42,712 nt of DNA from Planctomycetota bacterium (GTDB lineage Bacteria > Planctomycetota > Planctomycetia > Pirellulales > UBA1268), in NCBI GenBank assembly GCA_018970605.1, contig JAGWWA010000008.1:1-42712 (forward strand). Direction: 5' to 3'. Below are positions 15,804-24,084 of this stretch, one piece after another. The first letter of the stretch is position 1; every line of letters begins with the position of its first letter. Below the pieces are notes generated by a model. It saw only the letters and a program-made list of their open reading frames with translations. It made no database searches and was not told the DNA's origin. The position numbers and the translations under genes are program-made.

Positions 15804-16712
15804 CTACGTCCCTCGGCGTCCTTCACCCTCGGCTGCCCGCCCGGTCTCGGCATCGCGGATCACCTCGAGGGCCACGATCTCGGTGAGGTCGGTGTGCACC
15901 ACCGACTGGAGGCCACGCCAGGCTGGGACCGCGTTGACCTCGAGGACCACTGGGCCGTCGGGGCCGGGCAGGATGTCCACGCCGGCGATCCTGGCCCCAA
16001 CGGTCGCGGCGGCGCGCTGGGCGAGGGCGACCTCGTCCGCAGACGCCTCGACGGCCTCGGGACGTCCCCCCAGCGAAACATTCGTCCGCCACTCCCCGGC
16101 GGCCGCCACCCGCCTCATCGCGAAGGCTTCGTCTCCCACGACGAGCACCCGCAGATCCCAGCCGGGGTGCGGGATCAACTCCTGGAGATACGCCACGCCA
16201 TCGCCGCCGATCGTGGCGGCCTCGCTCGCCGTCTCGACGCGGCGGATGCCGCGGCCTCGCGACCCAAACAGCGGCTTGGCCACGCAGGTGCGTCCGAATT
16301 CGTTCCACGCGAGCCGGGCGGATGCGTGCCCCTGCACGACCGTCGTCCGTGGCACGCGGATGCCGGCCCGTGCGAGCAACGCGAGGGAAAGATACTTGTC
16401 GATGGCGATCTCGAGCGCGCGGGGACTGTTGACCACCGGTGTGCCGGCGGCCTCGATCTGCGCGAGCGCGTCCATACGAAAGATCACCTCCTCGAGGCGT
16501 TGCAGGCCGGCCCCGACGCCGGGCATGCCCCGCACCGCGACCACGTCGGCGGCTGCCAGCGCGTCGGGTGTGAACCGGAGTCCGCCCGGCACGATCGCCG
16601 CACCGACCGACTGCCACGACACCACCTCGACGGTGTGCCCGCGGCGGCTGAGAGCCTCGGCGAGCTTGCCCACGTGCCATCCACCGCGCTCGCCGAGCAG
16701 CGTGACGAGCAT
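15804..16712 (-). CDS. RimK-family ATP-grasp ligase of the H4MPT cluster
   Basis: A 302-residue RimK-type ATP-grasp enzyme. The opening LVTLLGERGGWHVGKLAEAL leads to a pre-ATP-grasp domain. NSPRALEIAIDKYLSLALLA and KPLFGSRGRGIRRV bind ATP, and VAGVDILPGPDGPVVLEVNAVPAW-type residues near the C-terminus (split here as GVDILPG and LEVNAVPAW) bind metal. Family members add glutamate to a carboxyl group. In methanogens a relative adds alpha-glutamates to H4MPT, and a RimK-like gene accompanies mch in bacterial H4MPT clusters. A tail-modifying role on the C1 cofactor is therefore likely but not proven. The ATG lies 5 nt past the mch stop, indicating an mch-rimK operon. Confidence 0.85.
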   Translation of the reverse strand: MLVTLLGERGGWHVGKLAEALSRRGHTVEVVSWQSVGAAIVPGGLRFTPDALAAADVVAVRGMPGVGAGLQRLEEVIFRMDALAQIEAAGTPVVNSPRALEIAIDKYLSLALLARAGIRVPRTTVVQGHASARLAWNEFGRTCVAKPLFGSRGRGIRRVETASEAATIGGDGVAYLQELIPHPGWDLRVLVVGDEAFAMRRVAAAGEWRTNVSLGGRPEAVEASADEVALAQRAAATVGARIAGVDILPGPDGPVVLEVNAVPAWRGLQSVVHTDLTEIVALEVIRDAETGRAAEGEGRRGT

Positions 16713-16717
16713 GGGCC

Positions 16718-17701
16718 TCACCCGGCCGAACGATCGGTGAACGAACTGCGCACGATGTCGGGCGACAGCGCCCCGAACCGCTGCCGTCGGCCGGTATCGA
16801 CGTTGACGAACTCCACGACGGCCGGCGCGAAGAGTGCGGGGTCGAGCGCATAGAAGTCGCGGCCGGCCCGCTCGAAGACCGCGAGGAACGGCTCGCCGTA
16901 CGCCGCCGAGCCTGCGCTCACGCATCGCGGACCGACGGTCGAGAGGCTCTCGTCGTCGCCGCGGACCTCGAGCACCACGATGCCGCCGTAGAGGATCGCG
17001 TCGTTGGTGCGACCGATGGCCGTGAGGTCGTTCGTTGCGACGGGCGGGACAGGTGCGACGCCCCGGCCGGCGACGATTCGCGAGAGATCAAACGCCAGAT
17101 CGTGGAGCTTGTGAAGCGCCGTTTCCAGCGAGCGGGCGACGACCTGGAGGCCGCCGGCCACGCTGGCCGTGCGGGTGACGAGGAGCACGAGCCGATCGGG
17201 AGCCACGCCCGCGTCGGCGGCGAGTTTTCTGCAGACATCTTCCGGAGGGAGCGACGACGACTCCAGGATCCCGACCGCGACCGCCGCCGGCTCGCGATGG
17301 TCGATGTGGTCGAAGAGCTCTTCGCGACCGATGGCGGCGCGGATCGGGCCGCTCGCCATCGCAAAGTAGCCGGGTGTGGCCACCTTCCAGCCGGCGTACT
17401 GCGACGCCAGGCAGGCTGCGACCGGGGATGCGCTGCGCACCGTCACGGCTGGCCAGGGTACGCCAGGCCATGCATCCTCGAAGGCGCTCTGCTTCTCCTT
17501 CTGCTCCTCCAGGAGCCGCACGTCACCGAGGCCGCCGAGCGCCGCCCTGGCGATCACGAGCCCCGCGTCCGCGCCCCCCGGCATATCCACCCCGCAGTCG
17601 ACCACCATCGCGCCGGCGCGGCGATGGCACGACGTCCCGAACAGGCCCGGCCGGTCGAGCAGGGGCTGCACCAGGGTGTAGGCCGCTTCGTTCAGGGGCA
17701 T
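16718..17701 (-). CDS. mch: Methenyltetrahydromethanopterin cyclohydrolase
   Basis: A 327-residue Mch that hydrolyses methenyl-H4MPT to formyl-H4MPT, the step after the dehydrogenase at 9629. Matching blocks are LNEAAYTLVQPLLDRP at the N-terminus, VVDCGVDMPGGADAGL, PAVTVRSASPVAACLASQYAGW, FAMASGPIRAAI, and TNDAILYGGIVVLEV. The length matches the family (about 315-330). The ATG at 17701 has GGAG about 8 nt upstream. A promoter candidate lies at 17724-17752. The gene is followed directly by the RimK-like ligase and is divergent from a DtxR-family regulator. Confidence 0.95.
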   Translation of the reverse strand: MPLNEAAYTLVQPLLDRPGLFGTSCHRRAGAMVVDCGVDMPGGADAGLVIARAALGGLGDVRLLEEQKEKQSAFEDAWPGVPWPAVTVRSASPVAACLASQYAGWKVATPGYFAMASGPIRAAIGREELFDHIDHREPAAVAVGILESSSLPPEDVCRKLAADAGVAPDRLVLLVTRTASVAGGLQVVARSLETALHKLHDLAFDLSRIVAGRGVAPVPPVATNDLTAIGRTNDAILYGGIVVLEVRGDDESLSTVGPRCVSAGSAAYGEPFLAVFERAGRDFYALDPALFAPAVVEFVNVDTGRRQRFGALSPDIVRSSFTDRSAG

Positions 17702-17723
17702 GTCGTGGCTCCGGGTCGCGACC

Positions 17724-17752
17724 ATAATGCGGTGTCGGAGTGTCGCCCACAA
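17724..17752 (-). promoter_or_regulatory. Candidate promoter of mch-rimK
   Basis: On the minus strand TTGTGG (17752-17747) and CATTAT (17729-17724) are 17 bp apart, placing a transcript start about 15 nt before the mch ATG. The match is moderate (3/6 and 4/6). Confidence 0.4.
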
Positions 17753-17803
17753 CGAGCGACCGCGAACCACGTTGATCAGCACCATTCCGAGAGACTTGCC
17801 ACC

Positions 17804-18475
17804 GTGCCCAGCCTGACGGTCGAAAACTACGTGAAGACGATCGAGCAGATCACCAGCGGCCAGGACGGCCGGCCCGCGACCACGGGTCAGATCGCGGCGG
17901 CCCTCGGCGTGTCGCCCGGCACGGTGACGAGCATGGTGAAGACGCTCGACGCTGCCCGGCTCGCCACGCACCGTCCGTACGAGGGCGTGGCCCTCACGCG
18001 GGCGGGCCGGATGCTGGCCCTGCGGGTGATCCGCCGCCACCGACTGATCGAACTCTTTCTCCTCAAGACGCTCGACATGAGTTGGGACGAGGTTCACGAC
18101 GAGGCCGAGCACATGGAGCACGCGGTCAGCGACCTGCTCATCGAGCGGATCGACGCGTTCCTCGGTCGGCCCGAGGTCGATCCCCACGGCGATCCGATTC
18201 CGCGAGCCGATGCCGTGTCGCTCTCCGATCCGGCGGACGGCGACGCGCGGTCGCTCGCGGAGTGTGGCGAGGGCCAATCCTTCCGACTGTCACGGGTGCT
18301 CGATCAGTCGTCGGACTTTCTCCGCTACCTCACCGACTGTGGTCTGACGCTCGGCACGGTGGGCAGGGTCGAGAGCAACCCCGACGGCGCCGGGTTGATG
18401 CGGATTCGCATCGCGGGCTCAGGCCTCGCGATCACCCTCGACGCCGCCGACAAACTGCTCGTCGCTGACGCCTGA
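17804..18475 (+). CDS. DtxR/MntR-family metal-dependent regulator
   Basis: A 223-residue protein. Residues 1-65 form the winged HTH (SLTVENYVKTIEQI, TTGQIAAALGVSPGTVTSMV). Residues about 66-140 form the metal-binding dimer domain with the typical HRLIELFLLKTLDMSWDEVH and EAEHMEHAVSD. A FeoA/SH3-like domain ends the protein (GLAITLDAADKLLVADA). Such proteins repress iron or manganese uptake genes when loaded with metal. The start is the GTG at 17804, because the conserved N-terminus begins there; the ribosome-binding site is weak. It is divergent from mch across about 100 bp, so it might also influence mch, but no matching operator was identified. Confidence 0.9.
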   Translation: MPSLTVENYVKTIEQITSGQDGRPATTGQIAAALGVSPGTVTSMVKTLDAARLATHRPYEGVALTRAGRMLALRVIRRHRLIELFLLKTLDMSWDEVHDEAEHMEHAVSDLLIERIDAFLGRPEVDPHGDPIPRADAVSLSDPADGDARSLAECGEGQSFRLSRVLDQSSDFLRYLTDCGLTLGTVGRVESNPDGAGLMRIRIAGSGLAITLDAADKLLVADA

Positions 18476-18592
18476 CGCAGTTGAGCCGTGATCCGCGCCT
18501 GTCATCGCGGCACCGCAGCGAGCGGAGGGCCGGAGCCTGCAGCAAGTGCCCGCCGACGGACACGGGCAGCCCCGAGTCTCGTGAACAGTCCC

Positions 18593-18624
18593 AGATTCAG
18601 GACCGGCCAGATTCAGGACCGGCC
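18593..18624. repeat. Tandem 16-bp duplication
   Basis: AGATTCAGGACCGGCC occurs twice in direct tandem (18593-18608 and 18609-18624), just beyond the 3' end of the pterin synthase-like gene and after dtxR. It may be replication slippage or a small binding-site pair. Confidence 0.7.
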
Positions 18625-18630
18625 GCTCCG

Positions 18631-19134
18631 TCAGCCGCGTTCCCAGACGCCCGACTGACCGAGGCACTCATCGACCGACACACGGATCGCGCGGGGGATC
18701 GGGTGTCCGGAGGCGGCGAGCGATTCCGCGACGCTCAGGCCGATCCAGCGGGCGAGCCATTCGGACGTCGTGTTCGCCAGCGGCATGAGCACGCACTCGT
18801 CGGCGGGAAACACCCACCGTCGCCGGCCGCGGTAGGTGACGGTGGTCTCGTCACCACCGTGCGGTCCGGGAGCCGTCGTGACGGTGAGCCAAGGGTTGGC
18901 CGTGGGGAGGAGCATTTTGTGGTCGAGCCGCGCGAGCACCGCGGTGACGGCGTCGCGGAGCGCGATGAAATCGACCACCATTCCGTGCGCGTCGGGCTCG
19001 CCGGCGACATCCACGCCCACGGTCCAGTTGTGGCCGTGGATCGGTTCACAGAGGTCGTCGTTGAGGGTGATGAAGTGGCCCGCCGCGAACACGTGGACCG
19101 CTTTGCGGAGTTGGACTTCGAAGCGTTCGGTCAT
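18631..19134 (-). CDS. 6-pyruvoyl-tetrahydropterin synthase / QueD-like protein
   Basis: A 167-residue member of the PTPS/QueD family. The zinc-binding histidines are His20 (AAGHF), His33 and His35 (HGHNW), and the likely catalytic Cys29 precedes the HGH motif. VDFIALRDAV and LDHKMLL are conserved, and NTTSEWLA is the usual late block with its glutamate. Compared with typical members the first motif reads AAGHF rather than SAAH, and there is a ~20-residue insert around TTAPGPHGGDETTVTY. A PTPS homologue is often found with bacterial H4MPT genes, so a role in pterin synthesis for that cofactor fits; queuosine synthesis is the alternative. The ATG overlaps the stop of the CitG-like gene. Confidence 0.85.
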   Translation of the reverse strand: MTERFEVQLRKAVHVFAAGHFITLNDDLCEPIHGHNWTVGVDVAGEPDAHGMVVDFIALRDAVTAVLARLDHKMLLPTANPWLTVTTAPGPHGGDETTVTYRGRRRWVFPADECVLMPLANTTSEWLARWIGLSVAESLAASGHPIPRAIRVSVDECLGQSGVWERG

Positions 19135-19925
19135 GGCGCGTGTGGTGCGACCCGGGGGCTGACGTCGGGGAACGGAGCGATGCGTCCTGTTCGCAGTTGA
19201 ATATAGAGTGCCGCCGCCACGATGTCGGCGGTCGTGCCCGGGTTGAGCCGCCGGGGTGACCGCAGGGAGGCGTCGAAGGCGGCGGTGGCGACCGGCCGCT
19301 CGCCCGGGGTCAGCCGCAGGATCGCGGCGGCCGTCGCCGACACACGGGCGGCCGTTTCGGCTCCGTGCTTCCGCGAGATCAGGGAGTCGGGCTCGCGGGC
19401 CAACTGCCGGAGGTGGCAGTCAACGATCGCCTCGAGGAGCGGCATGCCGGCGTCCACACCGGCGGCGAGATCGACGGCTGGGCCCGCGAAGAGCGGTTCG
19501 AAGCCCTCCGCCCAGAGGCGGGCGATCTGGTCCCGGTCGGCCGCGGCCTGCATGGCAGCGCGGAGATCGGCCGGCGGTGGCCCGGCGACGTCGTCGCGAT
19601 CCACCCGGCCCATGCCCCCGGGCCGCGCGAGCGAGATCGCCTCGTAGACGTCGGCGGCATCGGCGGCACCGAGCCGCGCCAGCACGCGATCGACCGCGAC
19701 GGCGGCGAGCGGCTCCCCATCCGGCACGGCCGCGAGTGGCGCCGTGAGCAGGATGATGCCCAGGTTGGCATTGGTGTCGGCAGCGGATCGTGCCGCGGTG
19801 ACCGCTTCGAGGATGGTGCGGCCCAGCCGCTGCGTGGCGGCGCGCTCGAAGGCCGGCGCGATCGCCGCGGCCGCCGCCACGAGATCGGCGTGGGTGAGAT
19901 CGGCGAACGAGGCTCCGGGGTGCAC
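19131..19925 (-). CDS. CitG-like (triphosphoribosyl-dephospho-CoA synthase family) protein of the H4MPT cluster
   Basis: This is the COG1767-type protein that accompanies fae and mch in methylotrophs and planctomycetes; its role there is unknown. From the GTG at 19925 it is 264 residues. However, the conserved family N-terminus lies upstream in the same frame: LEATAAKPGNVHPGAS is encoded from about 19955, and the GTG falls on the valine inside it. The open frame extends up to 20105, where an in-frame TGA lies at 20108-20106. It has no ATG, GTG or TTG before 19925; an ATT at 20063 is the most plausible unusual start. Other motifs are DTNANLGIILL, FDASLRSPRRLNPGTTADIV and ISRKHGAETA. The gene is followed, with an ATGA overlap, by the pterin synthase-like gene. 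Either a rare start codon, a start mutation or a sequence error must be assumed. Confidence 0.8.
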   Translation of the reverse strand: MHPGASFADLTHADLVAAAAAIAPAFERAATQRLGRTILEAVTAARSAADTNANLGIILLTAPLAAVPDGEPLAAVAVDRVLARLGAADAADVYEAISLARPGGMGRVDRDDVAGPPPADLRAAMQAAADRDQIARLWAEGFEPLFAGPAVDLAAGVDAGMPLLEAIVDCHLRQLAREPDSLISRKHGAETAARVSATAAAILRLTPGERPVATAAFDASLRSPRRLNPGTTADIVAAALYIQLRTGRIAPFPDVSPRVAPHAP

Positions 19926-20174
19926 ATTGCCCGGCTTCGCCGCGGTCGCCTCGAGGATGCCGGCGACGGCGGCACACCACCCCCGACCACCCGTGGGGCA
20001 GGCGAGGCCTGCGACGGCGGCGGCTGCAGCGGGCGTGACGGTTGTAGCGGCTGAAGCGGGAATGTGAGCGTCTCGTGAGGGGCTGGCGGCGGGGCGGAGC
20101 CGACCTCAAGGGTACACTCGTCACGACGGCATGATGATGCAGGTCAGCTCAGGCGAGCCGGAGGAACGACGGGC

Positions 20175-22346
20175 ATGGCGACGGTCAGCGACGAGGCGAC
20201 GGGCACCACCTTCGGGCCGGAGTGCTTCATCAATCGTGAGTTGAGCTGGCTCGACTTCAACCAACGCGTTCTGGAGGAGGCGGAGAACCCCGACAACCCG
20301 CTGATGGAGCGGCTGAAGTTCCTGGCGATCTTCAGTTCAAACCTCGACGAGTTTTTCATGATCCGCGTCGCAGGACTGCGGGAGCAGGCCTTCGGCGAGA
20401 GTGCCCCGCAGGATTATTCACCCGACGGCATGACCGCCATGGCACAGCTCAAGGCCGTTGCCTGTCGCACGCAGGAACTGGTGGCCCGGCAGTATGCCTG
20501 CGTTCGCGAGAGCATCGGCCCGGCGATGGCCGCCGAGGGCTTCCGCCTGCTGCGGTACGAGTCGCTCGAGGGCGGCCAGCGGGAGCAGGTGGATCGATTC
20601 TTTCGCGAACGGGCCCTGCCGATTCTCACGCCCATGGCGGTCGATCCGGCCCATCCATCGCCCCGCTACCACAATCGCGGGCTGTATCTCGGCGTCATGC
20701 TGCACCGGGGCGAGGGCCTCGGCCCCAAGCGGATGTTCGCGGTGGTTCAGGTGCCGCAGGTCCTGCCGCGGATCGTGGCGCTCTCGGGCGGCGAGCCGGG
20801 CACGTTTCCCTTCGTCCTGCTCGAAGACATCGTCTCGGCGCGGCTGCCCGAACTCTTCGGCGGCTTCGCGGTGGAGTCGTGGACGGCGTTCCGCATCACC
20901 CGCGACAGCGACGTCGACCTGCTCGAGCAGGAGTCGGACGACATGCTGAAGCTCATCGAGGACCGCATCAAGGCCCGCCAGCGTGGGCAGGCGGTGCGGA
21001 TCGAGATCGCATCCAAGGCCGACGACACGCTCGCCGAGATGATCATCGACGAGGAAGGGCTGCAGGGGAGAGCCCGCGGCCAGTGCGACGACTACAGCGA
21101 GGTCTACCGCATCGACGGCCCGCTCGACCTCACCTCGCTCTGGGAACTCCACAAGCTGCCCGGTTTCGAGCGGCTCCATGACAAGCCGTTCACGCCGCGG
21201 ATGCCGCGCGGTCTCGAGCGGCGCGGCCCCGACATCTTCGCCTCGATCGCGCAGCGCGACATCCTCCTGCACCATCCCTACGAGGCGTTCGACCCGGTGG
21301 TCGAGTTCGTGACCGCAGCGGCCGCCGACCCCCGCGTGCTCGCGATCAAGCAGACGCTCTACCGCACCAGCGGCGACTCGCCGATCTCGAGGGCGCTGAT
21401 GGCGGCGGCGGAATCGGGCAAGCACGTGACCGCGCTGGTGGAGCTCAAGGCACGGTTCGACGAGGCCAACAACGTGAGCTGGGCCCGGCAGATGGAGCGG
21501 GCCGGCGTGCACGTGGTGTTCGGCTTCCTCGACCTGAAGACCCACTGCAAGGTGTCGATGGTGGTTCGCCAGGAAGGGCAGGGGCTGCGGCGGTACGTGC
21601 ATCTCGGTACCGGCAACTACAACCCCACGACGGCACTCTCCTACACCGACGTCGGCCTGTTCACGGCCGATGAGGCGATGGCGGAAGATGCCTCGGCCCT
21701 TTTCAACCTCCTCACGGGCTATTCGCAGGGCCATCCCTGGCAACGGCTGATCGTGGCCCCCAACGACCTGCACCGCCGGACGATCGAACTCATCGACGAG
21801 CAGGCGGAGCGGGCCCGCGCGGGGCGGCCGTCGCGGATCTTCGCGAAGCTCAACGCGATCGTGGACCACCGCGTGATCGAGTCGCTGTATCGCGCCAGCC
21901 AGGCAGGCGTGCCGATCGACATCGTCGCCCGGGGCATGTGCGGGCTGCGTCCCGGAGTGGCCGGGCTGAGCGAGACGATCCGCGTGCGGAGTATCGTGGA
22001 TCGATTTCTGGAGCACAGCCGGGTCTACGTGTTCGGCCCCGACGACGATGCGAAGGTGTTTCTCTCGAGCGCCGACTGGATGCCGCGAAACTTCTTCCGT
22101 CGGGTCGAAGTGATGTTCCCGGTGCTGGCCCCGGACCTGGCCATGCGGATCCTCCGCGAGATTTTGCCGGTGTACCTCGCCGACAACGTGCGGGCGCGCC
22201 GGCTGGATCCCGACGGCGTCTGGCGGCTGCTCGGGCCAGCCGAGGGCCAGCCGCCGCGGCGGTGCCAGTATGAGTTTCTGGAGCAGCGAGCCGCGGCCGT
22301 CGCCGACGCGGGCGAGAAGGAGCGGTTGGTAACGGGGACAGGTTGA
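20175..22346 (+). CDS. ppk1: Polyphosphate kinase 1
   Basis: A 723-residue PPK1, the usual length. It reversibly transfers the gamma phosphate of ATP onto polyphosphate. The N-terminal helical domain begins FINRELSWLDFNQRVLEEA with SSNLDEFFMIRVAGL. The two phospholipase D-like catalytic domains include IKQTLYRTSGDSPI, the phosphohistidine site LKTHCKVSMV (His457), and HLGTGNYNPTTA. VFLSSADWMPRNFFRRVE is a late signature. GGAGGA precedes the ATG at 20175 by about 9 nt. The gene is divergent from the CitG-like gene. TACACT at 20113-20118 might be a -10 element, without a good -35. Confidence 0.97.
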   Translation: MATVSDEATGTTFGPECFINRELSWLDFNQRVLEEAENPDNPLMERLKFLAIFSSNLDEFFMIRVAGLREQAFGESAPQDYSPDGMTAMAQLKAVACRTQELVARQYACVRESIGPAMAAEGFRLLRYESLEGGQREQVDRFFRERALPILTPMAVDPAHPSPRYHNRGLYLGVMLHRGEGLGPKRMFAVVQVPQVLPRIVALSGGEPGTFPFVLLEDIVSARLPELFGGFAVESWTAFRITRDSDVDLLEQESDDMLKLIEDRIKARQRGQAVRIEIASKADDTLAEMIIDEEGLQGRARGQCDDYSEVYRIDGPLDLTSLWELHKLPGFERLHDKPFTPRMPRGLERRGPDIFASIAQRDILLHHPYEAFDPVVEFVTAAAADPRVLAIKQTLYRTSGDSPISRALMAAAESGKHVTALVELKARFDEANNVSWARQMERAGVHVVFGFLDLKTHCKVSMVVRQEGQGLRRYVHLGTGNYNPTTALSYTDVGLFTADEAMAEDASALFNLLTGYSQGHPWQRLIVAPNDLHRRTIELIDEQAERARAGRPSRIFAKLNAIVDHRVIESLYRASQAGVPIDIVARGMCGLRPGVAGLSETIRVRSIVDRFLEHSRVYVFGPDDDAKVFLSSADWMPRNFFRRVEVMFPVLAPDLAMRILREILPVYLADNVRARRLDPDGVWRLLGPAEGQPPRRCQYEFLEQRAAAVADAGEKERLVTGTG

Positions 22347-22371
22347 GGCCGAGAGAGGCCACTTCTAGAAT

Positions 22372-22384
22372 CGGAACGGTTCCG
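22372..22384. promoter_or_regulatory. Small palindrome upstream of the DnaJ-like gene
   Basis: CGGAACGGTTCCG has perfect 6-bp arms around one base and lies 28 nt before the start codon at 22413. It could be an operator. There is no match to the CIRCE heat-shock element. Confidence 0.3.
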
Positions 22385-22412
22385 TTTCCCGGCCTGCGGA
22401 GAGCCTGTTTCG

Positions 22413-23390
22413 ATGGCGGAGGACTACTACCAGACACTTGGCGTGCCGAGGACCGCGTCGGCCGAGGACATCCGCAAGGCCTATCGGGAACTCGCCCGCA
22501 AGTATCACCCTGATCTGCATCCCGACGACGAGGCGGCCAAGGAGAAGTTCAAGCAGGTGCAGGCCGCGTTCGACGTGCTCAACGACGCCAGCAAGCGGGA
22601 GATGTACGACCGCTACGGCAGTTCGTTCGAGGGCGTTGGTGCGGGCGGGCCGCGTGGCGGCGGCTGGGGCGGCGGACCCTTTCCGGGCGCCGGCGGTTTT
22701 CCGGGTGGCGGCGGCGGTGCCGAGATCGACCTCGAGAGCCTGTTTGGCGGCGGGGGCGGCTTCGAACAGCTCTTCGGCGGCGGCCGCTCGCGGGCAGCGG
22801 GCGCGGGCGGTCGGCGACGCCGGCAGACCCAGACGCCAGGCGAGGATGTCACCGCCAGGATGAGCATTCCCTTCACGCTCGCCATCGACGGCGGTAAGGC
22901 GGACGTGGCCATCGACCGCGGTGGGAAGAAGGAGACGATCAGCGTGACCATCCCGCAGGGAGTTCCCGACGGCGCCCGCATGCGGCTGCGCGGGCAGGGA
23001 CAGCCCGGCGCCGGCGGCGGGCCGGCGGGCGATCTGCTGCTGGAGGTGGATATCGAGCCGCATCCGGTGTTTCGTCGTGACGGCGACACGCTCGAGGTGA
23101 CGCTCCCGATCACGCTGGCCGAGGCGATCGAGGGGGCCAAGGTGGACGTGCCCACGCCCTGGGGCACGATCTCGCTCAAGGTGCCGCCTCGAACCAGTGG
23201 CGGACGCAAACTGCGGGCCGGGGGCATGGGCGTGCGGCACGCCAACGGCGCGAAGGGCGACCTGATCGCCGAACTGCAGATCGTGCTGCCCGACACGGCT
23301 GATGCCGCGACGCTCGATCGACTCCTGGAGGCGGCCCGGGCTGCGCAGGCCACGGCGACCGCGAATCCGCGGGCGGCGTTGAAGTGGTGA
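22413..23390 (+). CDS. DnaJ/CbpA-type J-domain co-chaperone
   Basis: A 325-residue class B-like J protein. The J domain (residues 4-70) has the HPD motif at residues 32-34 in [18 protein letters not shown] Gly/Phe-rich linker (about 75-130) follows, then two C-terminal substrate-binding domains ([15 protein letters not shown] onward; [16 protein letters not shown]). There are no CxxCxGxG zinc-finger repeats, so it resembles CbpA/DjlA-like proteins rather than canonical DnaJ. It should stimulate DnaK; no dnaK or grpE is nearby. The start is the ATG at 22413. The stop overlaps the rnpA start. Confidence 0.93.
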   Translation: MAEDYYQTLGVPRTASAEDIRKAYRELARKYHPDLHPDDEAAKEKFKQVQAAFDVLNDASKREMYDRYGSSFEGVGAGGPRGGGWGGGPFPGAGGFPGGGGGAEIDLESLFGGGGGFEQLFGGGRSRAAGAGGRRRRQTQTPGEDVTARMSIPFTLAIDGGKADVAIDRGGKKETISVTIPQGVPDGARMRLRGQGQPGAGGGPAGDLLLEVDIEPHPVFRRDGDTLEVTLPITLAEAIEGAKVDVPTPWGTISLKVPPRTSGGRKLRAGGMGVRHANGAKGDLIAELQIVLPDTADAATLDRLLEAARAAQATATANPRAALKW

Positions 23391-23821
23391 CGCCGCGACC
23401 GGCCGGGTTTCCGCGACGGATGCGACTCCTCCGGCCGACGGAGTTCTCCCGCGTGTATGACACCAGGCAGAGTGCGTCGGCTGGGCCGCTGGTGCTCTAC
23501 GCGGCGGTGCATCGCGGGAATCCCGCTGGTGTGAGGGTGGGCCTGTCGGTTTCGCGACGGATCGGTTCGGCGGTGGTGCGGAACCGCTGGAAGCGGCGGT
23601 TGCGGGAGGCGTTTCGGGAGGTTCGAGGTTCGCTGCCGTGCGGCAACGACTTTGTGATCGTCGTTCGTTCTGGCGAACCGCCCGCCGGAGAGGCCGGAGC
23701 CCGCGAGATGAAGACGGCCATCGCCGCGCTCGCTGCGCGGGTCGTGGGCCGCCGTGGCTATGCCCAGGCCATGCCCAGGCCGCGAGACGACGCGGCAGCG
23801 AAACCAAAACGGAGGCGATGA
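23387..23821 (+). CDS. rnpA: Ribonuclease P protein component
   Basis: A 144-residue basic protein that helps RNase P RNA bind pre-t[19 protein letters not shown] at the N-terminus and the RNR signature [18 protein letters not shown] are diagnostic. The C-terminal tail is a basic extension. The start is one of two adjacent GTG codons (23384 or 23387); 23387 overlaps the dnaJ-like stop as GTGA and is preferred, and an ATG at 23420 is less likely. rpmH, which usually precedes rnpA, is replaced by a J-protein gene. yidD follows with overlap. Confidence 0.92.
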   Translation: MTPRPAGFPRRMRLLRPTEFSRVYDTRQSASAGPLVLYAAVHRGNPAGVRVGLSVSRRIGSAVVRNRWKRRLREAFREVRGSLPCGNDFVIVVRSGEPPAGEAGAREMKTAIAALAARVVGRRGYAQAMPRPRDDAAAKPKRRR

Positions 23822-24084
23822 TGGCGACCACATCCGGCGGTGCCTTTGGCCCCGTCTGCAGGCTCTGTGAACGTGCCGCCTCGGCCGTGCTGATCGCTGC
23901 CGTCGTGCTCTACAAGTTCACGCTCAGCCCGCTGCTCGGGCGGCACTGTCGCTTCCAACCCACGTGCAGCACCTACTTCCGCCAGGCGGTGGAGAAGTAT
24001 GGGGCGGTTCGCGGCGCGGCGAAGGGGCTTGCGCGGATCGGTCGCTGCCATCCGTGGCATCAGGGTGGTTACGACCCTCCCTGA
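23821..24084 (+). CDS. yidD: Membrane protein insertion efficiency factor YidD
   Basis: An 87-residue YidD. An N-terminal hydrophobic helix (AVLIAAVVLYKFTLSPLLG) is followed by the family block RHCRFQPTCSTYFRQAVEKYG and GRCHPWHQGGYDP, with its conserved cysteines. It assists YidC-dependent insertion into the inner membrane. Two ATG codons are adjacent (23818 and 23821); 23821 gives better spacing (5 nt) from GGAGG. The gene overlaps the rnpA stop, as is usual for rnpA-yidD. Its last 16 bp overlap the convergent Nudix gene. Confidence 0.95.
   Translation: MATTSGGAFGPVCRLCERAASAVLIAAVVLYKFTLSPLLGRHCRFQPTCSTYFRQAVEKYGAVRGAAKGLARIGRCHPWHQGGYDPP

Noticed and set aside
18593-18624. The 16-bp tandem duplication as the DtxR-family operator
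   Set aside because: It lies beyond the 3' ends of both flanking genes, not in a promoter, and is not an inverted repeat.
20418-22016. 532-codon open frame antisense to ppk1
   Set aside because: The opposite strand encodes an unambiguous PPK1 with catalytic motifs.
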